DNA of 64,000 nt from Nepenthes gracilis (GCA_033239525.1 BSYO01000036.1:3742126-3806125); one strand, 5' to 3'. Shown: positions 1 through 12,599, counted from the first letter of the stretch. Made by a program: numbers and translations. Notes: generated by a model from the sequence alone, not told the origin.

Positions 1-640
1 ATTCTTATTAAATGAATAGGAATAAAGAATCAAGAGCTATTATGGGGAGTTTAAAATAGAATTTTATGGATGTTTAATATTATTTTTTTATTTTTGGATA
101 ATAGTTAATGCGTTTATTGTTAGAATTTTAGATTTAATTTCAGTTTCGGATGATGTTATGTTAATTGAATTGTTGTAGTTCAATTTTCAAACAATTTTAG
201 AATGTCTAGTACATTCTATCGATATTCAGGGCATTTTTTAAAATATCTAAAATGATAAAATATTGAGTGTCAGATAGCAGGTTAAGGATTAATGTTATGA
301 ATTTATAATTATTTTAGGTTGTTTGATGATTGGTCTTTAGTTATCAGATTATGGTTTATAATTTAATTCTGTAGTTGATATACTTTGATATCCATATTGA
401 ATAAGTGTCGTTCCATACGTAATGTTAGACATTAGATTTTGTGTTAGTGTCGGAGTCACGTAGTGATATGGCATAAGCATTGAGTCCTGTGTATGATACT
501 GCATTAATTTTAATTATGATCAATCAAAGTATCTGCGGAGAGTTTACGTCAGGATATTAATTAAATGATAAATCAATTAATTAATAATAATAATTGATTA
601 AAAAATAATTATGGGGTCAAAATTTGAAATTTGATGCGAT
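1..640 (+). mobile_element. 3' remnant of a Ty3/gypsy LTR
   Basis: AT-rich stretch without coding potential. From about position 430 it resembles the last ~230 bases of the LTR at 32525-34432: a GTGTCGGAGTC-like block, then TTTACG, then an AATTAATAATAAT tract. This suggests the 3' part of an LTR on the plus strand that begins before the window. The terminal CA and a PBS are not recognisable, so the end at ~640 is approximate. This rests on similarity by eye only. Confidence 0.4.
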
Positions 641-1697
641 TAATCCAAAGGCTCCTATACACTCCAAGTGGGAGCTCCTCTAATTCAAGAGGAACTGTTA
701 AACTCTTTTTAATTTTTTTTAATTCCAACTATCCAATTTAATTTATTTTTTTTAAAATGCCAAATAAAACCTTTTTTTTTAATTTTTAAAAATGTTAATA
801 TCTTAAAAAATTAACAAGCCTATAGTTCATTTTTTTTAATGGGACAATTAAATAAGATATTAGGAGATCAAGCATTCTCCTGAGTGACAGATTACTTCAT
901 TTTGCAACCAGACAACGTAAATAAAATGAATATTATTGGAATATTAAAAATAAAAAAAAAACAAAAAATAATTAATTTTTTAAATATGAATATTGTTGGA
1001 ATATTAAATTTAACATAAAAAATTTTAAAAGTTATTTAAATAATTTTTTTAAAATTTAAATTTTATCTGTTAAATTTTTTAAATTTAATGAGTGAAGGGA
1101 TGTCGAAGCCATTGGTGCCCATGGGGCGTTGCACCATAGTTTTGGGATTGGTCTATCTACTTAGGGAAACATACTCAAGACATTTTTTTTCTCATTTAGT
1201 AGATAAAAAATTTCAACAGATAATATTTAAAATTTAAATAAAATAATTAAATAGCTATTTTTTATTTTTACTAGTAGTTGAAATTTTAATATCTATTAAT
1301 ATTATAAAAATAAATATATAAAAAAATAATATATATAATTTCTTATATATTTAAATTTTTACCAATAAATTTTTATTTAATGATAAATATATAACCCCAA
1401 ATTGGTGGTAGCGGTGCCCTTAGATTCTGTTTAATTATCTAATTTTTTCACACGATAATATTTCAAATCAAATTGATTCGTTATAAATTTACAAAACATT
1501 CTCATCCACAAATCTCTCTCTCTCTCGTTTTTTAGGGTCTGATTTGTCTTTATTTATGGTATATTTAGTTATTAAAATAAAATAAAATGGGAATAAAATA
1601 TTTATTCTCAGAAAATAAAATAGGATATGAATAGAGTTAAAATTATTATTTTTATATTTAATTATTAAAATACAGTATTCCATTATTTAATTTATAA

Positions 1698-1782
<85 letters not shown>

Positions 1783-2480
1783 GTTTTAATGTGGTGCAGG
1801 AATTATAATTTTCAGTAAATTGGGAATAAATAATACCAAGGTGGTGGACGGTAATATATATTCCTTTAAATTCGAGAATAAATATTTTCGAAAATAGTTG
1901 TTCCTTGTTAAGTTGCAAACCAAATAAATGAATTGTTATTTCTGAAGGAATAAGATGAAAATAAAAATTTTATTCCTACTAACCAAACGCAACCTTAAAG
2001 TATTATTCATCACAAAAAAAGCACATCATTGTAGGATGTAATTATTTGCTAGTTACATCCTGCTCGATTTTATTTTAAAAAAAGCACATCGATTAAAAAT
2101 AATTTTTTTTATTTATAAATAATAAGATATTTTTTTACTCAATCAATATAAGATAATTAACCTCTAATATAACCCCAGTAAACAGATGACCATATAGTAT
2201 ATTGCGAACGACGATATGAATCTTATGGTTGGCATCATTTGTTAATTTTTTAGGTCAGGCTCATTTTTATTCAAGATAATATCTACTTTGACGAGACGTA
2301 TTCTATTGTTAACCCCATTCTGTATAGAATTATCCTAAAATAGGTGCATCATACAACACATAAAACTTTATTATTTATAAGGATAATGCCACTTCTTTAA
2401 TCAGTTGATATAATATAACTTAACAAAATCTAACAAGACCGAGTGTAATGTTTGAAAATACAAACAATCTCGAAGGAATT
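641..2480. other. AT-rich intergenic DNA, no gene seen
   Basis: No supportable coding region. It contains T- and A-rich low-complexity DNA and a long AAT microsatellite (listed separately). A ~200-base block (about 690-890) resembles 55660-55850. Short ORFs here are products of low complexity, such as a poly-leucine run antisense to the AAT repeat. Confidence 0.6.
1698..1782. repeat. (AAT)n microsatellite, about 28 units
   Basis: An uninterrupted AAT repeat of about 84 bases. Read antisense it is translated as a run of leucines, which explains an apparent small ORF there. Confidence 0.95.
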
Positions 2481-3569
2481 TGTTGGGGCAAAAAGTCGGT
2501 CAGACAAAATGGTGTAAAATCATACACAGTGAAAGGAAAAGAGGAAGAAAAAGCACACAAAAATTTTACGTAAAAAATCTTTCACAAACCGAAGGAAAAA
2601 ACCACGGGATACAAAATTCACTGCAAGTTTACTATGTGTAAAATTGGTTACAAACTCTCAAGATAGAGTATCCGCAACACACTCGAGAATAACAAAGAAA
2701 AAAACTTCTCCGAGTTAAACATGAAAATACTCCTTCATTTTGACTCTCTGTTTTTCCTCTCTTCTTCCTCACTGGTGGTGCACTCCTCTCTTTTTTCACC
2801 CGTGGATCTCTCCCTATTTTTTCACTGTTTACAGTATGTATATATATATTGTTGATCTGTCGAATATTCTATTCCAGATAAAATCTGTTCTGGCAAACAA
2901 TATGAAGATACTCTGCATAAACGGTACCCTGAGATCTCGCATGCCCTCCTGAGATTACGCATGCTCAGAAAATCTTCTGAGCTGGCACCCATGGATCCAA
3001 TTGGATTCCAAACAGGAAATCCATTCATACCAAACTGATATTCCTACCAAATCCTGCCAACCTGGCAAATTGGGCATTTTGCTTTCTTCTAAAATGGTTA
3101 AATCTTCCATTTTGGCCAATCGGTAAATCCTACTCATACCAGTCATTTTGCCTTCACAGCCGGTCAACCCATTGACCGAAATTTTAACTAGGAAAAATCT
3201 GCACTTGCCATTTGCCTCATTGGTCGGTCAACAAGTTGACAGGCCATTTTGCCTAAAGGTAAATTTGCGCCTGCCAATGGGCATCCTTAGCCTTCCCGCT
3301 CCTTGGCCGCTGGCCTCCATCAGCAGGTCAATGGAGTTAACCGACATCTGCTCTCTAGAAAGGTGCTCCGACATTTTTTACTCCGAAAATGCTCTCCGCT
3401 AGTCAATCTCTGCATTTGCCGTCTTTAGTTCTTCGCCGGTTAACCTCACGTTGACTGAAAACTGCTGTCTGGTTTTGCTTTTCACTAAATGAATTCCGTC
3501 ATTTGCTCTTCACAAAACTTCCGATGACAAGACTTGTTTGTTGAGTCACCTACAATGGAGTGACTAACA
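2481..3569 (-). repeat. 3' LTR of the Copia deletion derivative
   Basis: Direct repeat of 5124-6214. It begins TGTTGGGGCA and has lost a few bases (GCCCC) just before its right end, where it reads GACTAACA rather than GACTGCCCCAACA. It carries TATATATATT tracts and a CT-rich segment in both copies. Confidence 0.9.
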
Positions 3570-3699
3570 TCAATAAACTTCCCCTCATGACCTTATGGGG
3601 AACCTTCGCCGTTAGCCGGCGACCGTTATCTCCTACCTTCCGGCAGCTACCCCTCAATTGGGATTTTGGCATTAACCTCCGTAAGCCCGAATGACACCT

Positions 3700-4240
3700 T
3701 CCTCCTTTCCACTGAATTTGGAGTAATCCCACTTCCCTTCAACTCCTTTATCGTGGACTTATCATTCTTTCTTACACTCCACCTTGGTCATCCCCTCCTA
3801 CCACATTGACCAATGCCCCGTTTGGTCACTTTGGTATTTCTTTTGGCAACGCAAGCCTTCATTAGATACCGTCCTGATGTCCAACTTTTTCTTTCATCAT
3901 TGAGGCGTCTTTGGTGAGCTTCCACTGGCCGTTGCCAAACGCCATTCTAAAGCCTTCCTTATCAAGCTTCCCTGTTGAAATCATATTCAATCTCAGATTT
4001 GGGGCATGTCACACGCCTTCCAGCACAAACTTGCTCCCGTTGCTTGTCCTCAAGCAAACATTCCGGATGGCAACAACCCTAGATGAGCCGCCGTTACCTA
4101 TCTTCAACACCCCGTGGCCAACGGGCGTATAACTCGTGAAGTGGGACTTCCTCGGTGTCGCATGGTATAAGGTCCCGCTGTCCATCACCCAACTCGTCTC
4201 CTGGCATAGTCGGCTTCGTGCTTCCCCTACATGGATGACC
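3700..4240 (-). pseudogene. Copia protease region (degenerate)
   Basis: Read on the minus strand, about 4080-4200 encodes SWVMDSGTLYHAT followed by FTSYTPVGHGVLKIG. This is the D-S-G aspartic protease start of Copia polyproteins. Downstream, NLRLNMISTGKLD matches the gag-pre-integrase segment. The frame fades near 3900, and no integrase or reverse transcriptase follows before the purine tract and left LTR. Internal deletion of the rest of pol is the simplest reading. Confidence 0.75.
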
Positions 4241-4279
4241 AGGAGGTCTTCACAGAAAGTAAAATTCTCCTGATCATTA

Positions 4280-5090
4280 GCATGATCCCTTTTGTCCTGA
4301 CAATTGCTTCTGTCCTCCCTTTGGCTTCTCTGCGGGCAGTCCCTCTTTATGTGACCTTTCTTTTCACAAAAAAATAACTCATCTCTTCAAGCTTGCTCTG
4401 GCTGTTGCTCATCACCATTTTGCCGCCTCCGCCTCGTTCCTTCCATTTTCCCCGTCCTCGACTGCTGATCGCCACAAGTAGATTTGGCCGAGAGTTTGTA
4501 GCATCACCGCTTTCCCTTCGCCTTGACTCGTTTATAAGTAGGGAAGCTATGATCTCGTCCAATCTCAGCGTGCCCTTCTCGAACAGTAACGTCGTGATAA
4601 TATGATCGTACGAGGCCGGTAATGACGCTAGCAACACAAACGCTTTATCTTCCTCCTTAATCTCCTCATCAAGGGCCGATATCTGCATCACCAGTCGGTT
4701 AAACTCATCCAAGCGCTTCTTGAAGCACTCATCTTCAGACAACCGCAAGTTATAAAATTACTTTTTCATATGCAGTCAGGTTGTAAAGGATTTGGACTTA
4801 TACCTGCTCTCAAACTTCTCCCAAACCTCCACCGGGTCTGACAGAACAAGGATCCCCTGGAGTGTGTTGTCCGCCAAACACAACTTAATAGTGCAGTTTG
4901 CAAGATCCCTCTTGTTTAGCCACTCGTCCTCGGTCAGGTTCTCCAACTTATCTTCCCTTTTTCGAAGAGTTTTTATCGTCCCTTCTCAGGTCAAAAATTC
5001 ATAACCCTTTCCTGCCAAAAGATAAAATTATTTTACCCATTGAACGCTCCCGTACTGAATGACACAATCTTCATCGATGACGCCATCCAA
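4280..5090 (-). pseudogene. Copia gag (UBN2-type) with zinc knuckle, broken
   Basis: The minus strand encodes a Copia gag-like protein. An upstream part at 4750-5090 has stops and includes VEVWEKFESRYKSKS. Residues in 4347-4748 include LVMQISALDEEIKEEDKAFVLLASLPASYDHII split over a typical gag helix, then SLLINESRRRES. A zinc knuckle follows near 4320-4380 as CEKKGHIKRDC, but a one-base shift in a run of T places it out of frame. Gag packages the RNA, and the zinc knuckle binds nucleic acid. The stops and frameshift mean this copy cannot make a full product. Confidence 0.8.
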
Positions 5091-5106
5091 CTGATGGTTC
5101 ACAAGG

Positions 5107-5123
5107 CTATCTCTGATACCACT
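5107..5123 (-). promoter_or_regulatory. Primer-binding site, initiator Met-tRNA type
   Basis: On the minus strand TGGTATCAGAGAT lies a few bases downstream of the right LTR. This fits the 3' end complement of initiator tRNA-Met used by many plant Copia elements, and it fixes the element's orientation. Confidence 0.85.
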
Positions 5124-6214
5124 TGTTGGGGCAAAAGGTCGATCAGACAAAATGACGCAAAGTCACATACAGTGAAAGAAAAAGATGAAGAAAAAGCACA
5201 CACAATTTTTACGTGAAAAACCCTTCACAAACCGAAAGAAAAAACTATGGGACACAAAATCCACTGTAAGTTTACTATGTGAAAAATTGGTTACAAATGC
5301 TCGAGATAGAGTATCCGCAACACACCCGAGAATAATAAAGAAAGAACTTCTCCAGAGTTAAACAAGAAAATACTCTTTCGTTTTGACTCTCTGTTTTCCT
5401 TTCTTCTTCCTCACTGGTGGTGCACTCCTCTCTTTTTTCAACCCTTGAATCTCTTTCTATTTTTTCACCGTTTACAATATGCATATATATTATTGATCCG
5501 TCGAATATTCTATTCCAGATAAAATCTGTTCCCGCAAATAATATGAAGATACTCTGCGTAAACGGTACCCTAGATCACGCACGCCCTCCTGAGATCACGC
5601 ATGCTCAGAAAATCTTTTGAGTTGGCACCTATGGACCCAATTGGATTCCAAATAAGAAATCCATTCATACCAAATCGGTATTCCTGCCCAATCCAGTCAA
5701 CCTAGCAAACTGGATATTTTACTTTCTTCCAAAATGGTTAAATCTTCCATTTTAGCCAACTGGTAAATCCTACGCATACTAGTCATTTTGTCTCCACAGC
5801 CGGTCAACCCTTTGACCGAAATTTCAACTCGGTAGAATCTACACTTGCCATTTGCCTTCTTGGTCGGTCAACTTGTTGACCGGCCATTTTGCCTCAAGGC
5901 AAATCTGCGCCTGTCAATTGGCATCTTTGGTCGTCTCGCTCCTTGGCTGCTGGCCTCCATCAGCCGGTCAACGGAGTTGACCAGCTTCTACTTTCCGGAA
6001 AGGTGCTCCGGTATTTTTCACTTCAAAAATACTCACTGCCAGTCAACCTCTACATTGACCGTCTTTAGTTCTCCGCCGATCAACTTCCCGTTGACTGAAA
6101 ATTACTTTCTGATTTTGTTCTCAGCCAAATGAACTCTGTCATTTGCTCTCCACAAAACCTCCAATGAGAAGATTTATTTGTTGAGTCACTCACAAGGAAG
6201 GGACTGCCCCAACA
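5124..6214 (-). repeat. 5' LTR of the Copia deletion derivative
   Basis: 1091-base direct repeat of 2481-3569. It starts TGTTGGGGCA and ends TGCCCCAACA on the plus strand, directly followed by the TSD GAATT. Confidence 0.92.
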
Positions 6215-6219
6215 GAATT

Positions 6220-6727
6220 TCCCTCAACTAAGAAAAATATTATCAATTAAACAGTGATCAAAGAAGCAAAAGAAAACTGGGAAAGGAGAAATGTAAAAAT
6301 AAAAGGATGCCGCATGAAGCCCGTGCTGTTTACTGAAACCTCTCCACGACCTCAAATTGAAAAAAAAAAAAAAAAAAAAAATGATCATAGTAAAATTTAT
6401 AATGAAACGTGCCTGTTAAGTAACATTAACTCTTATACCTTCCCGGTTGTTTATACTAGATGTCTTAGGCCTTTAAATTGGTAGAAATACTTGAGGATAA
6501 CTTTTCCATCACTTTTAGAATATTTTTGAGTAATACAATATTTATTTATTAATATATTTTTATATAAATAGGTTATTACAAATAAATAAACGGATGGGAT
6601 ATTAAATCATTAAGAATAATCGCATAATAGTATAAATATGAGACATTAACACCACTCTTAAATGTGTGACACAATATTATAGATGAATGATGTTTATTAA
6701 TTAGGATTTTTAAGGTTCATACTTGGC
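6220..6727. other. Intergenic AT-rich DNA
   Basis: No coding region, repeat pair or RNA gene recognised. It contains a poly(A) run near 6360-6380. Confidence 0.6.
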
Positions 6728-9700
6728 TGGGTAATGAGCCGTGTTTGATTTGAATGTTGTGTACTTAAAATTTAGATCATAATTTGAATTATAATATTCG
6801 GATTCTCATTTAATTTATTTTGGATGTATTTGTTATTTGGGATTAATTGAATGTGTTAAAAATTGATTATATCTTGTAAAATTTTAAATAAAATCATATC
6901 GGTGAGTTGGCGCCTAAAGTACTTCCGAGTGCGCTCGAGCGCTAATTCCAATAGGCTTGGACCTGAGGCCGTGCTCGAGCATCAAAAGCCGTGAGCTGGC
7001 ACTCGAGCGCCGATCAATTTATAAAAATGGATGTGGATACTGTGCAGATCATTTTCACGCAAAAAAAGAAGAAAGGAGAGAGGAAGATGAGATAAATTAA
7101 ATTGGTGCATCGTTTTGTCAGATCTACATAATATAAGGTTAAGACAATTATTTATTAATCCTATCCTTAATCTATTTTAATATCTAATAAATTTTATATT
7201 TGTTTTAGAGGTTTAACTTTGATATATGCTATTTTTATTTAGCCCATATGTTTTCTTTGTGCATTCATGACATTTTTATCAATCGTTTGGGGGTTTTGTT
7301 TTGGATTTGTAAATATTTGAGGAATTTATTATTTTATAAATAAATAAATAAATATTTAAGACCATATGTTTAATAATCAGTATGTTTCTTTAGAAAAAAT
7401 TATGAAAACCTGTATTGGTCGTGTATTAGTGCTCATGTATCGCTGCATGGGAATTGAGGTAACTACCTTTATGATTCGATTTGATATGTGATTTGTGGCA
7501 CCTCTCCCGATGAAAAAATTTGTGACTCTCTTTTTCGTTAGCAGGAAAAGGCTTCATTTGTAATTGACCAACACCGTTTGTATTTTAATAAGAACTATCG
7601 TAAGTAAATTGACTAAAAAAGTAATATATTCAGACATTCAAATATATATATTAAACTTGAGGATTGCACCCAAAATTATGGTTGACAAAATACAATGAGT
7701 ATGTCCCTTATCTATGAGAGATATAGTATATAGATGTCCCTACTATGGGTCAAAATAGTAGTTGATATGGCTTAAGATTATTGAAAGTATATGTAACCCT
7801 ACCTCAAATTAGTTTAATGATCTTTGGTTCTCTAATTTCGTGCATATTTTATATTTTTGTATGGTTTTATATTTGAACTTTAATTTGAGATTCATATGTT
7901 TGCCCCCTGTGACGGTTCACGTCTTAAATCTCGTCATTTATCTTAATCATAATTAATTATCTTTTAATTTACCAATTTGATTGATAATATACTTAATTGG
8001 CCATCTGAACATGAATTCACGTCGACACCATGATCAACCAAAAATAGACAATGCATTATTATACACATGATCCAAATAAAAATTACCACGTTATCGGTGG
8101 CACTGATACCGACCCAAAATCTACGACATCAGACCTTATTAAAGAAATATGCCTATTAATATCGAAAATAAAACATAACAATATTCTGCGGAAGTAATAA
8201 CATTATAAACATGACTGAACGAAACTAAGATCACCGACATCATTAAATCCGACATCATTATGTCACAAAAATGGACCTTAATTTTACCATTGACCTACTG
8301 ATTTGGAAATTAGTTTTCATCGCCATATACAATAATTCAACACAAACTAAAACTGTCCAAATTTACCACGACATATAAACCGATACCGGATGCCATAATA
8401 CAATACTTTAACCCTCTAAACATTTACCGAAAGCCAAATATATTACAAACCAATATCCAAAACTTAATTTAAACTAAATTACTACTATTAAATATTGTTC
8501 AATCAAAACATGATCCTAGAGAGTCTAAAGAAACATAAATTAAGCTCCTTAATCTTCAGTCTTACTCATCTGATAAATAATCTTGCATCTCATGCTCATT
8601 TGAAGGGTCAATAAATAGTAAGGGAATGAATTAAATGCTTAGTAATGCACAAAATATATATCAAAGAATATGCATAGTTTTTTACTTAAAAATATGTCGG
8701 AAGGAATAGAGATCATGATCAGTTACAATATCAAAAACATATGTGGGAAAACTTACATGATATTTTTTTTTTCAGATTTTTTATCTTTTTTTTCTTTATC
8801 TTAGCCATCAAAATATATACTTAATGCTTTATTTTTTTAGGGACCAGGCTGGTAAGTCTTATCAGTTAAAAGAGTGGACAATCAAAGATCAGGTTATATA
8901 TATTTTCATACAACCAAATGCCACATACGCTCCTATTTAAGACCCAAATGTGGACCGCTTATATATTACTCTATAAATGGAGTTAGACACCGCTTCTTAG
9001 CCCCATTTATGTAAAGTCGAATATCAATATACCACTATAATATATTAAGGCATATCAAAATATATTATCCACTGAAACGATCCTTAGTCTAATATTTAAC
9101 TTAGAAAAACTCTATACTTAGTTTCATAATTCTTAATTCTCACCTTTTTGGAGAATAATCATTATTTCTTAACATAATTATAGAGATTCCTATCATAATT
9201 CTGTATTTTCTTAACTTCAAAATTTTTTTGAACATGCATAATCATTCTTTGCAACTTGATGCAGCAAAATTTAGTAATATATAGTGCAAGAAAATCAATT
9301 AGTACGTCATTTCAGTGCAAAAAATCAGCTTGTGCATAATTTCAGCCTATGTGTAGGATTTTATATGAAATTCAAATCAAATACATATATATATACCGTT
9401 CTTATAAGCAATATATTTGATGATTTAAGGTATATATATAGTCCTATATGAATTTGAGGCATGCAAAAGTCAAAATTCAGCAAGAATATCAGAAAAATCA
9501 ACATGAGGGTAGAATTTCAGCAGCAGTATATAAATCAATAAATATGAAAAATTTTCAAACTGTATATGTTAATTTATGTGCATTTTTCAAATTATATATA
9601 ACATGCATTTAATACTTTAAAGCCTACATAAACTATTGCACTAATTTAAGTCCTAAAATTCAGCAAACTTCAGAAAGAACCAGCAAAATCAGTAATATGA

Positions 9701-11355
9701 ATAAGTTTATACAATATCAACTTATGTACTTTACATGTAGGGCTTAATTCATCAATTTCTAAAGCATGCAACTTATTTTTATACATCAAGAACCTACTAT
9801 AGCATGAGGTTTGAAATTCATCACATGCAAACTCATTAAATCATGGATTTTATAACATTCATGTAGCCGAAATTTAGAATGCAGAACTCATATGTATATT
9901 ATAAACACAATAAAAAAATTTTCATAAAATTTTGCTATAGTTTGTGGAAAAATTAACATGCATACTTCATATAAATATAATAACTATAAAAACTATAATT
10001 AGAAGAGTATTAGAACAAGAATATTCAGAAGAAGTGACAAGGAACATTAATAAGAAAATGAGTTTAGAGTGCACTTGTATTGCTTGGATTTACAAAAATT
10101 TGAACTTAGATCATCTCAAAAACTAGTTTAATGGCTTCCTCTCTCTCATTTTCTCTTCTCATCGGCTCTCTCATTCTTCTTTGAATTCTACTGAGAAAAA
10201 TGATAGAATTGAGCGCGGGGGTTGTATTTATAATGTCTTGTACTAGAGTGGCGCTCGAGCGTACATTGAGTACAAGGGCCTCACTGAGGTGAGTATGGGG
10301 TGAGCTTGGAGTGCATACATTTTGGTTTTTGCGTCGATAGGGCACCTTAAGCGCCATCTGAGTGCCCTACACCAAAGGCACACATCAGGCATGTGGCCAA
10401 AATCGGGCTCAATTTGACTCTTTGATCCAACTTTCATATTTTTTGACCTTAATTTTAATTATATTAATTTAATTAATCATGATTGATATAAATTAGAAGC
10501 TTGGGCCTTACACCCGCAACAGGAATTTGATTAGTCTCATATAATTAGATATATGATTTGTTCCGAAATATATTTTGATTTATATGATTCTATTTTGGAT
10601 TTCGTTCATTCGTCTGTGATTTGAATCCGTATTTCGTTTTACTAAGTATACCTTTGGTATGGATATGATATGATTTAGATTATGTAATTTGATTTCGGAT
10701 CATAATTTATTAGGAGTACATCCTGATGAGACTATATTTCGATTTGACTATAATTTTAATACAAGACTATCCTCATAACTTTCATTATTGGACATTTAGA
10801 TTGAGTCTTTTACCCATTTTAGCCGTGTTTATGGATTCTTCCTCTTATTTCAAACATATTTGTTTATTATATATATAATATGATAATTGTTGAGTTTTAA
10901 ACTCACATTTTGTTTCTTATCTCTTTGAGTAGAGGGCTTGGATACTTACAAGAATTTAGACGAGATTTGATAGCCATTCAATTATTTTGGTGAGTTTAAT
11001 TTTATCTTTGGATCGGATATGCATTAGATACGTTTTGGATATTTGATGTGGCAGAGTGTAGGCCCTCATTTATGTATTGAGATTAGATGGGTTGTATAAT
11101 TTGAGCGTTGTGGTTATGTTATCGTTTATCACCTCTCTTGCAGTATTTGTAGAGCAAGTCAAATGTATTAAGTTGTCTGGACGATTATCCGATGAGATCT
11201 TGTGATGGATTATGAGTCGGTTTATTATTATTTATTTGGATGTTAAAACTTTATGAATTGTCTGATTTGTCATACTCGAGTTCGAATTTGTTTATATTAT
11301 TTTAGAATTTATTAATTATTATATTAGACCTACTTTAGCACGAATATATGATACA
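6728..11355 (+). mobile_element. 5' LTR of a Ty3/gypsy element, split by a solo LTR
   Basis: The two halves, 6728-7907 and 10513-11355, together follow the minus-strand LTR at 41049-43448 along almost its whole length. They share the GC-rich upstream block, the GA-rich leader, the GTTTATTTTCTTCATTCATG-like part, the CTCTCCCGATG block and the TGATTAGTCTCATA block. The interruption (7908-10512) is an intact solo LTR. The left end (TGGGTAATGAGCC) is a degraded form of TGTAATACCCGG. The right end ATGATACA is followed by a PBS. The joined length is about 2.0 kb. Confidence 0.8.
7908..10512 (-). mobile_element. Solo LTR inserted inside another LTR
   Basis: On the plus strand it starts TGTGACGG and ends GGGCCTTACA. 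On the minus strand it therefore starts TGTAAGGCCC, like the LTR at 32525 (TGTAAGGCTC), and ends in CA. Flanks CCCCC (7903-7907) and CCCGC (10513-10517) look like a 5-bp TSD with one substitution. A minus-strand TATAAATA (10225-10234) with GC-rich modules upstream marks the promoter. No internal domains or second LTR remain. A solo LTR normally results from recombination between the two LTRs of one element. Confidence 0.82.
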
Positions 11356-11356
11356 A

Positions 11357-11370
11357 TGGTATCATAGAAG
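11357..11370 (+). promoter_or_regulatory. Primer-binding site (initiator Met-tRNA type)
   Basis: TGGTATCATAGAAG lies one base after the LTR end at 11355. It matches the usual TGGTATCAGAGC with a single change in the first part. Confidence 0.75.
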
Positions 11371-11439
11371 TCATGAAGAGGGATATTTTGGGTCAATTTT
11401 TGAAAAGTTATTAATCGAATATTTTGCATGATAGGTGAT

Positions 11440-12043
11440 TATTATGACGGATAATAGAAATTATGGATGTGGAGGTTCAGATTCAAACCGGAAGGATGAC
11501 TATCTAGCTATGATGGGTCACATGAGTAACATTACGAATAGGATGATTCAACGCCAAGATCATAATATGGCTACCAAGAGGAGATTGACCGAGCAGGGGT
11601 AGGGGCAAGGCAGGACCCCCTTCGACTGATTCAAGAGTAAATCTGTCTCGGAGTTTTTGAGAGAGTTCGATCTAATTAAAGTAGAGAATTGGATATAGGA
11701 GATAGAGAAAGTATTTGAGGTTAACGACTTCCCAGAGGAGGATAAAGTCAAATTCACTGCCTATAAGTCAAAGGGCAAGGGTAGCCGGTGGTGAGCCACT
11801 CAACGTTATATTTTGGGTCCGAAGAACGTGAAGATAACTTGGGATGTCTTCCAAGAGGCATTTTTGGAGAAGTTCTTCCCATCTAGTATTCGGAAAATCA
11901 AAGAAAATAAATTCAATCAATTACAGCAAGGGAATAAGACGGTAGCTGAGTACGATATAAAGTTTATGAAGTTATCTCGATTTGCTCCACATGTAGTTGG
12001 AGATGAGGCCCTAAGAGCTCGAAATTTTCTGCAGGAGTTTGAG
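11440..12043 (+). pseudogene. Ty3/gypsy gag, 3'-truncated
   Basis: Plus-strand frames downstream of the PBS encode a chromovirus-type gag. They include MTDNRNYG at the start, then FLREFDLIKVENW and EKVFEVNDFPEEDKVKFTAY, then ITWDVFQEAFLEKFFP, NKFNQLQQGNKTVAEYD and KFMKLSRFAPHVV. Several stops are present (after TEQG and in the ENWI stretch). Homology ends abruptly around 12040, where the minus strand begins to encode a reverse transcriptase of a different lineage. The rest of this element is missing. Confidence 0.82.
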
Positions 12044-12573
12044 TATGCATCCATGAAACTCAGTAGCTCGTGCCCAGAAGTGGAGTTTACCAGCATGTTG
12101 ATTTTGGGTAACGGGAAGTTGTCCTTTAGGCAAGCTTTGTTAACTTCAATGAATTCGATACACATCTGTCACTTCCTGTTACTCTTATTGACTAGAACAA
12201 CATTGGAGAGTCAGTACGGGTACTGGACTTTCCCGATGAATCTGGCGTCCAATAGTTTCTTCACCTTCTCCCGGGTGATGATAAGTTTTTCAACGGAGTG
12301 ATTTCTTCGCTTCTGCCTAATAAGTTTGCGGTAAAAAATGAGACCTAACTTATAGATCATTATTCCGGCCGGAATCTCAGACATGTCGGCGGTTGTCCAC
12401 GTTAAGATATCCACATTACACCTTAAGAAGTTGATCAGCTCGTCACGCCGGGGCCCAGCGAGCGAGTCTCCTATCTGTACACACTTATTTGGATAATCAA
12501 GATTCAGAGGTACGAGGCTGGTGGCATTGCTGGACTGCGCCTGCTGCAAGGTCGCTTCATCTCGATGGTCCAA
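12040..12573 (-). pseudogene. Tat-type reverse transcriptase, N-terminal part
   Basis: The minus strand encodes PRRDELINFLRCNVDILTW, then IPAGIMIYKL, VEKLIITREKVKKLLDARFI and, in another frame, VNKACLKDNFPLPKI and GHELLSFMDAYS. These are the conserved N-terminal blocks of Ty3/gypsy reverse transcriptase in Tat/Athila form. The catalytic Y/F-x-D-D block lies beyond the break and is absent. A frameshift around 12170-12210 separates the two parts. Confidence 0.85.
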
Positions 12574-12599
12574 CTCTTACACCGGCCTTTTGCCACTGC

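Larger units (their letters stand above)
2481..6214 (-). mobile_element. Copia LTR retrotransposon, internally deleted, complete termini
   Basis: Two direct LTRs (2481-3569 and 5124-6214) enclose 1554 bases of internal DNA. The 5-bp TSD GAATT lies at 2476-2480 and 6215-6219. The outermost bases form the inverted pair TGTTGGGGCA/TGCCCCAACA. On the minus strand the PBS (TGGTATCAGAGAT, initiator-Met tRNA type) follows the right LTR, and a purine tract (GAGGGGAAG) precedes the left LTR, so the element reads right to left. Only gag, a zinc knuckle and a protease are recognisable. Integrase, reverse transcriptase and RNase H are missing, so it would need enzymes from another element. The two LTRs differ at many positions by eye, so the insertion is not recent. 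Confidence 0.93.

Noticed and set aside
1658..1918. Small ORF with a run of about 28 leucines
   Set aside because: It is the antisense translation of the AAT microsatellite at 1698-1782.
2740..3402. Plus-strand ORFs in the Copia LTR
   Set aside because: They lie within the LTR pair (repeated at 5417-6132) and have no similarity to known proteins. The element reads on the minus strand.
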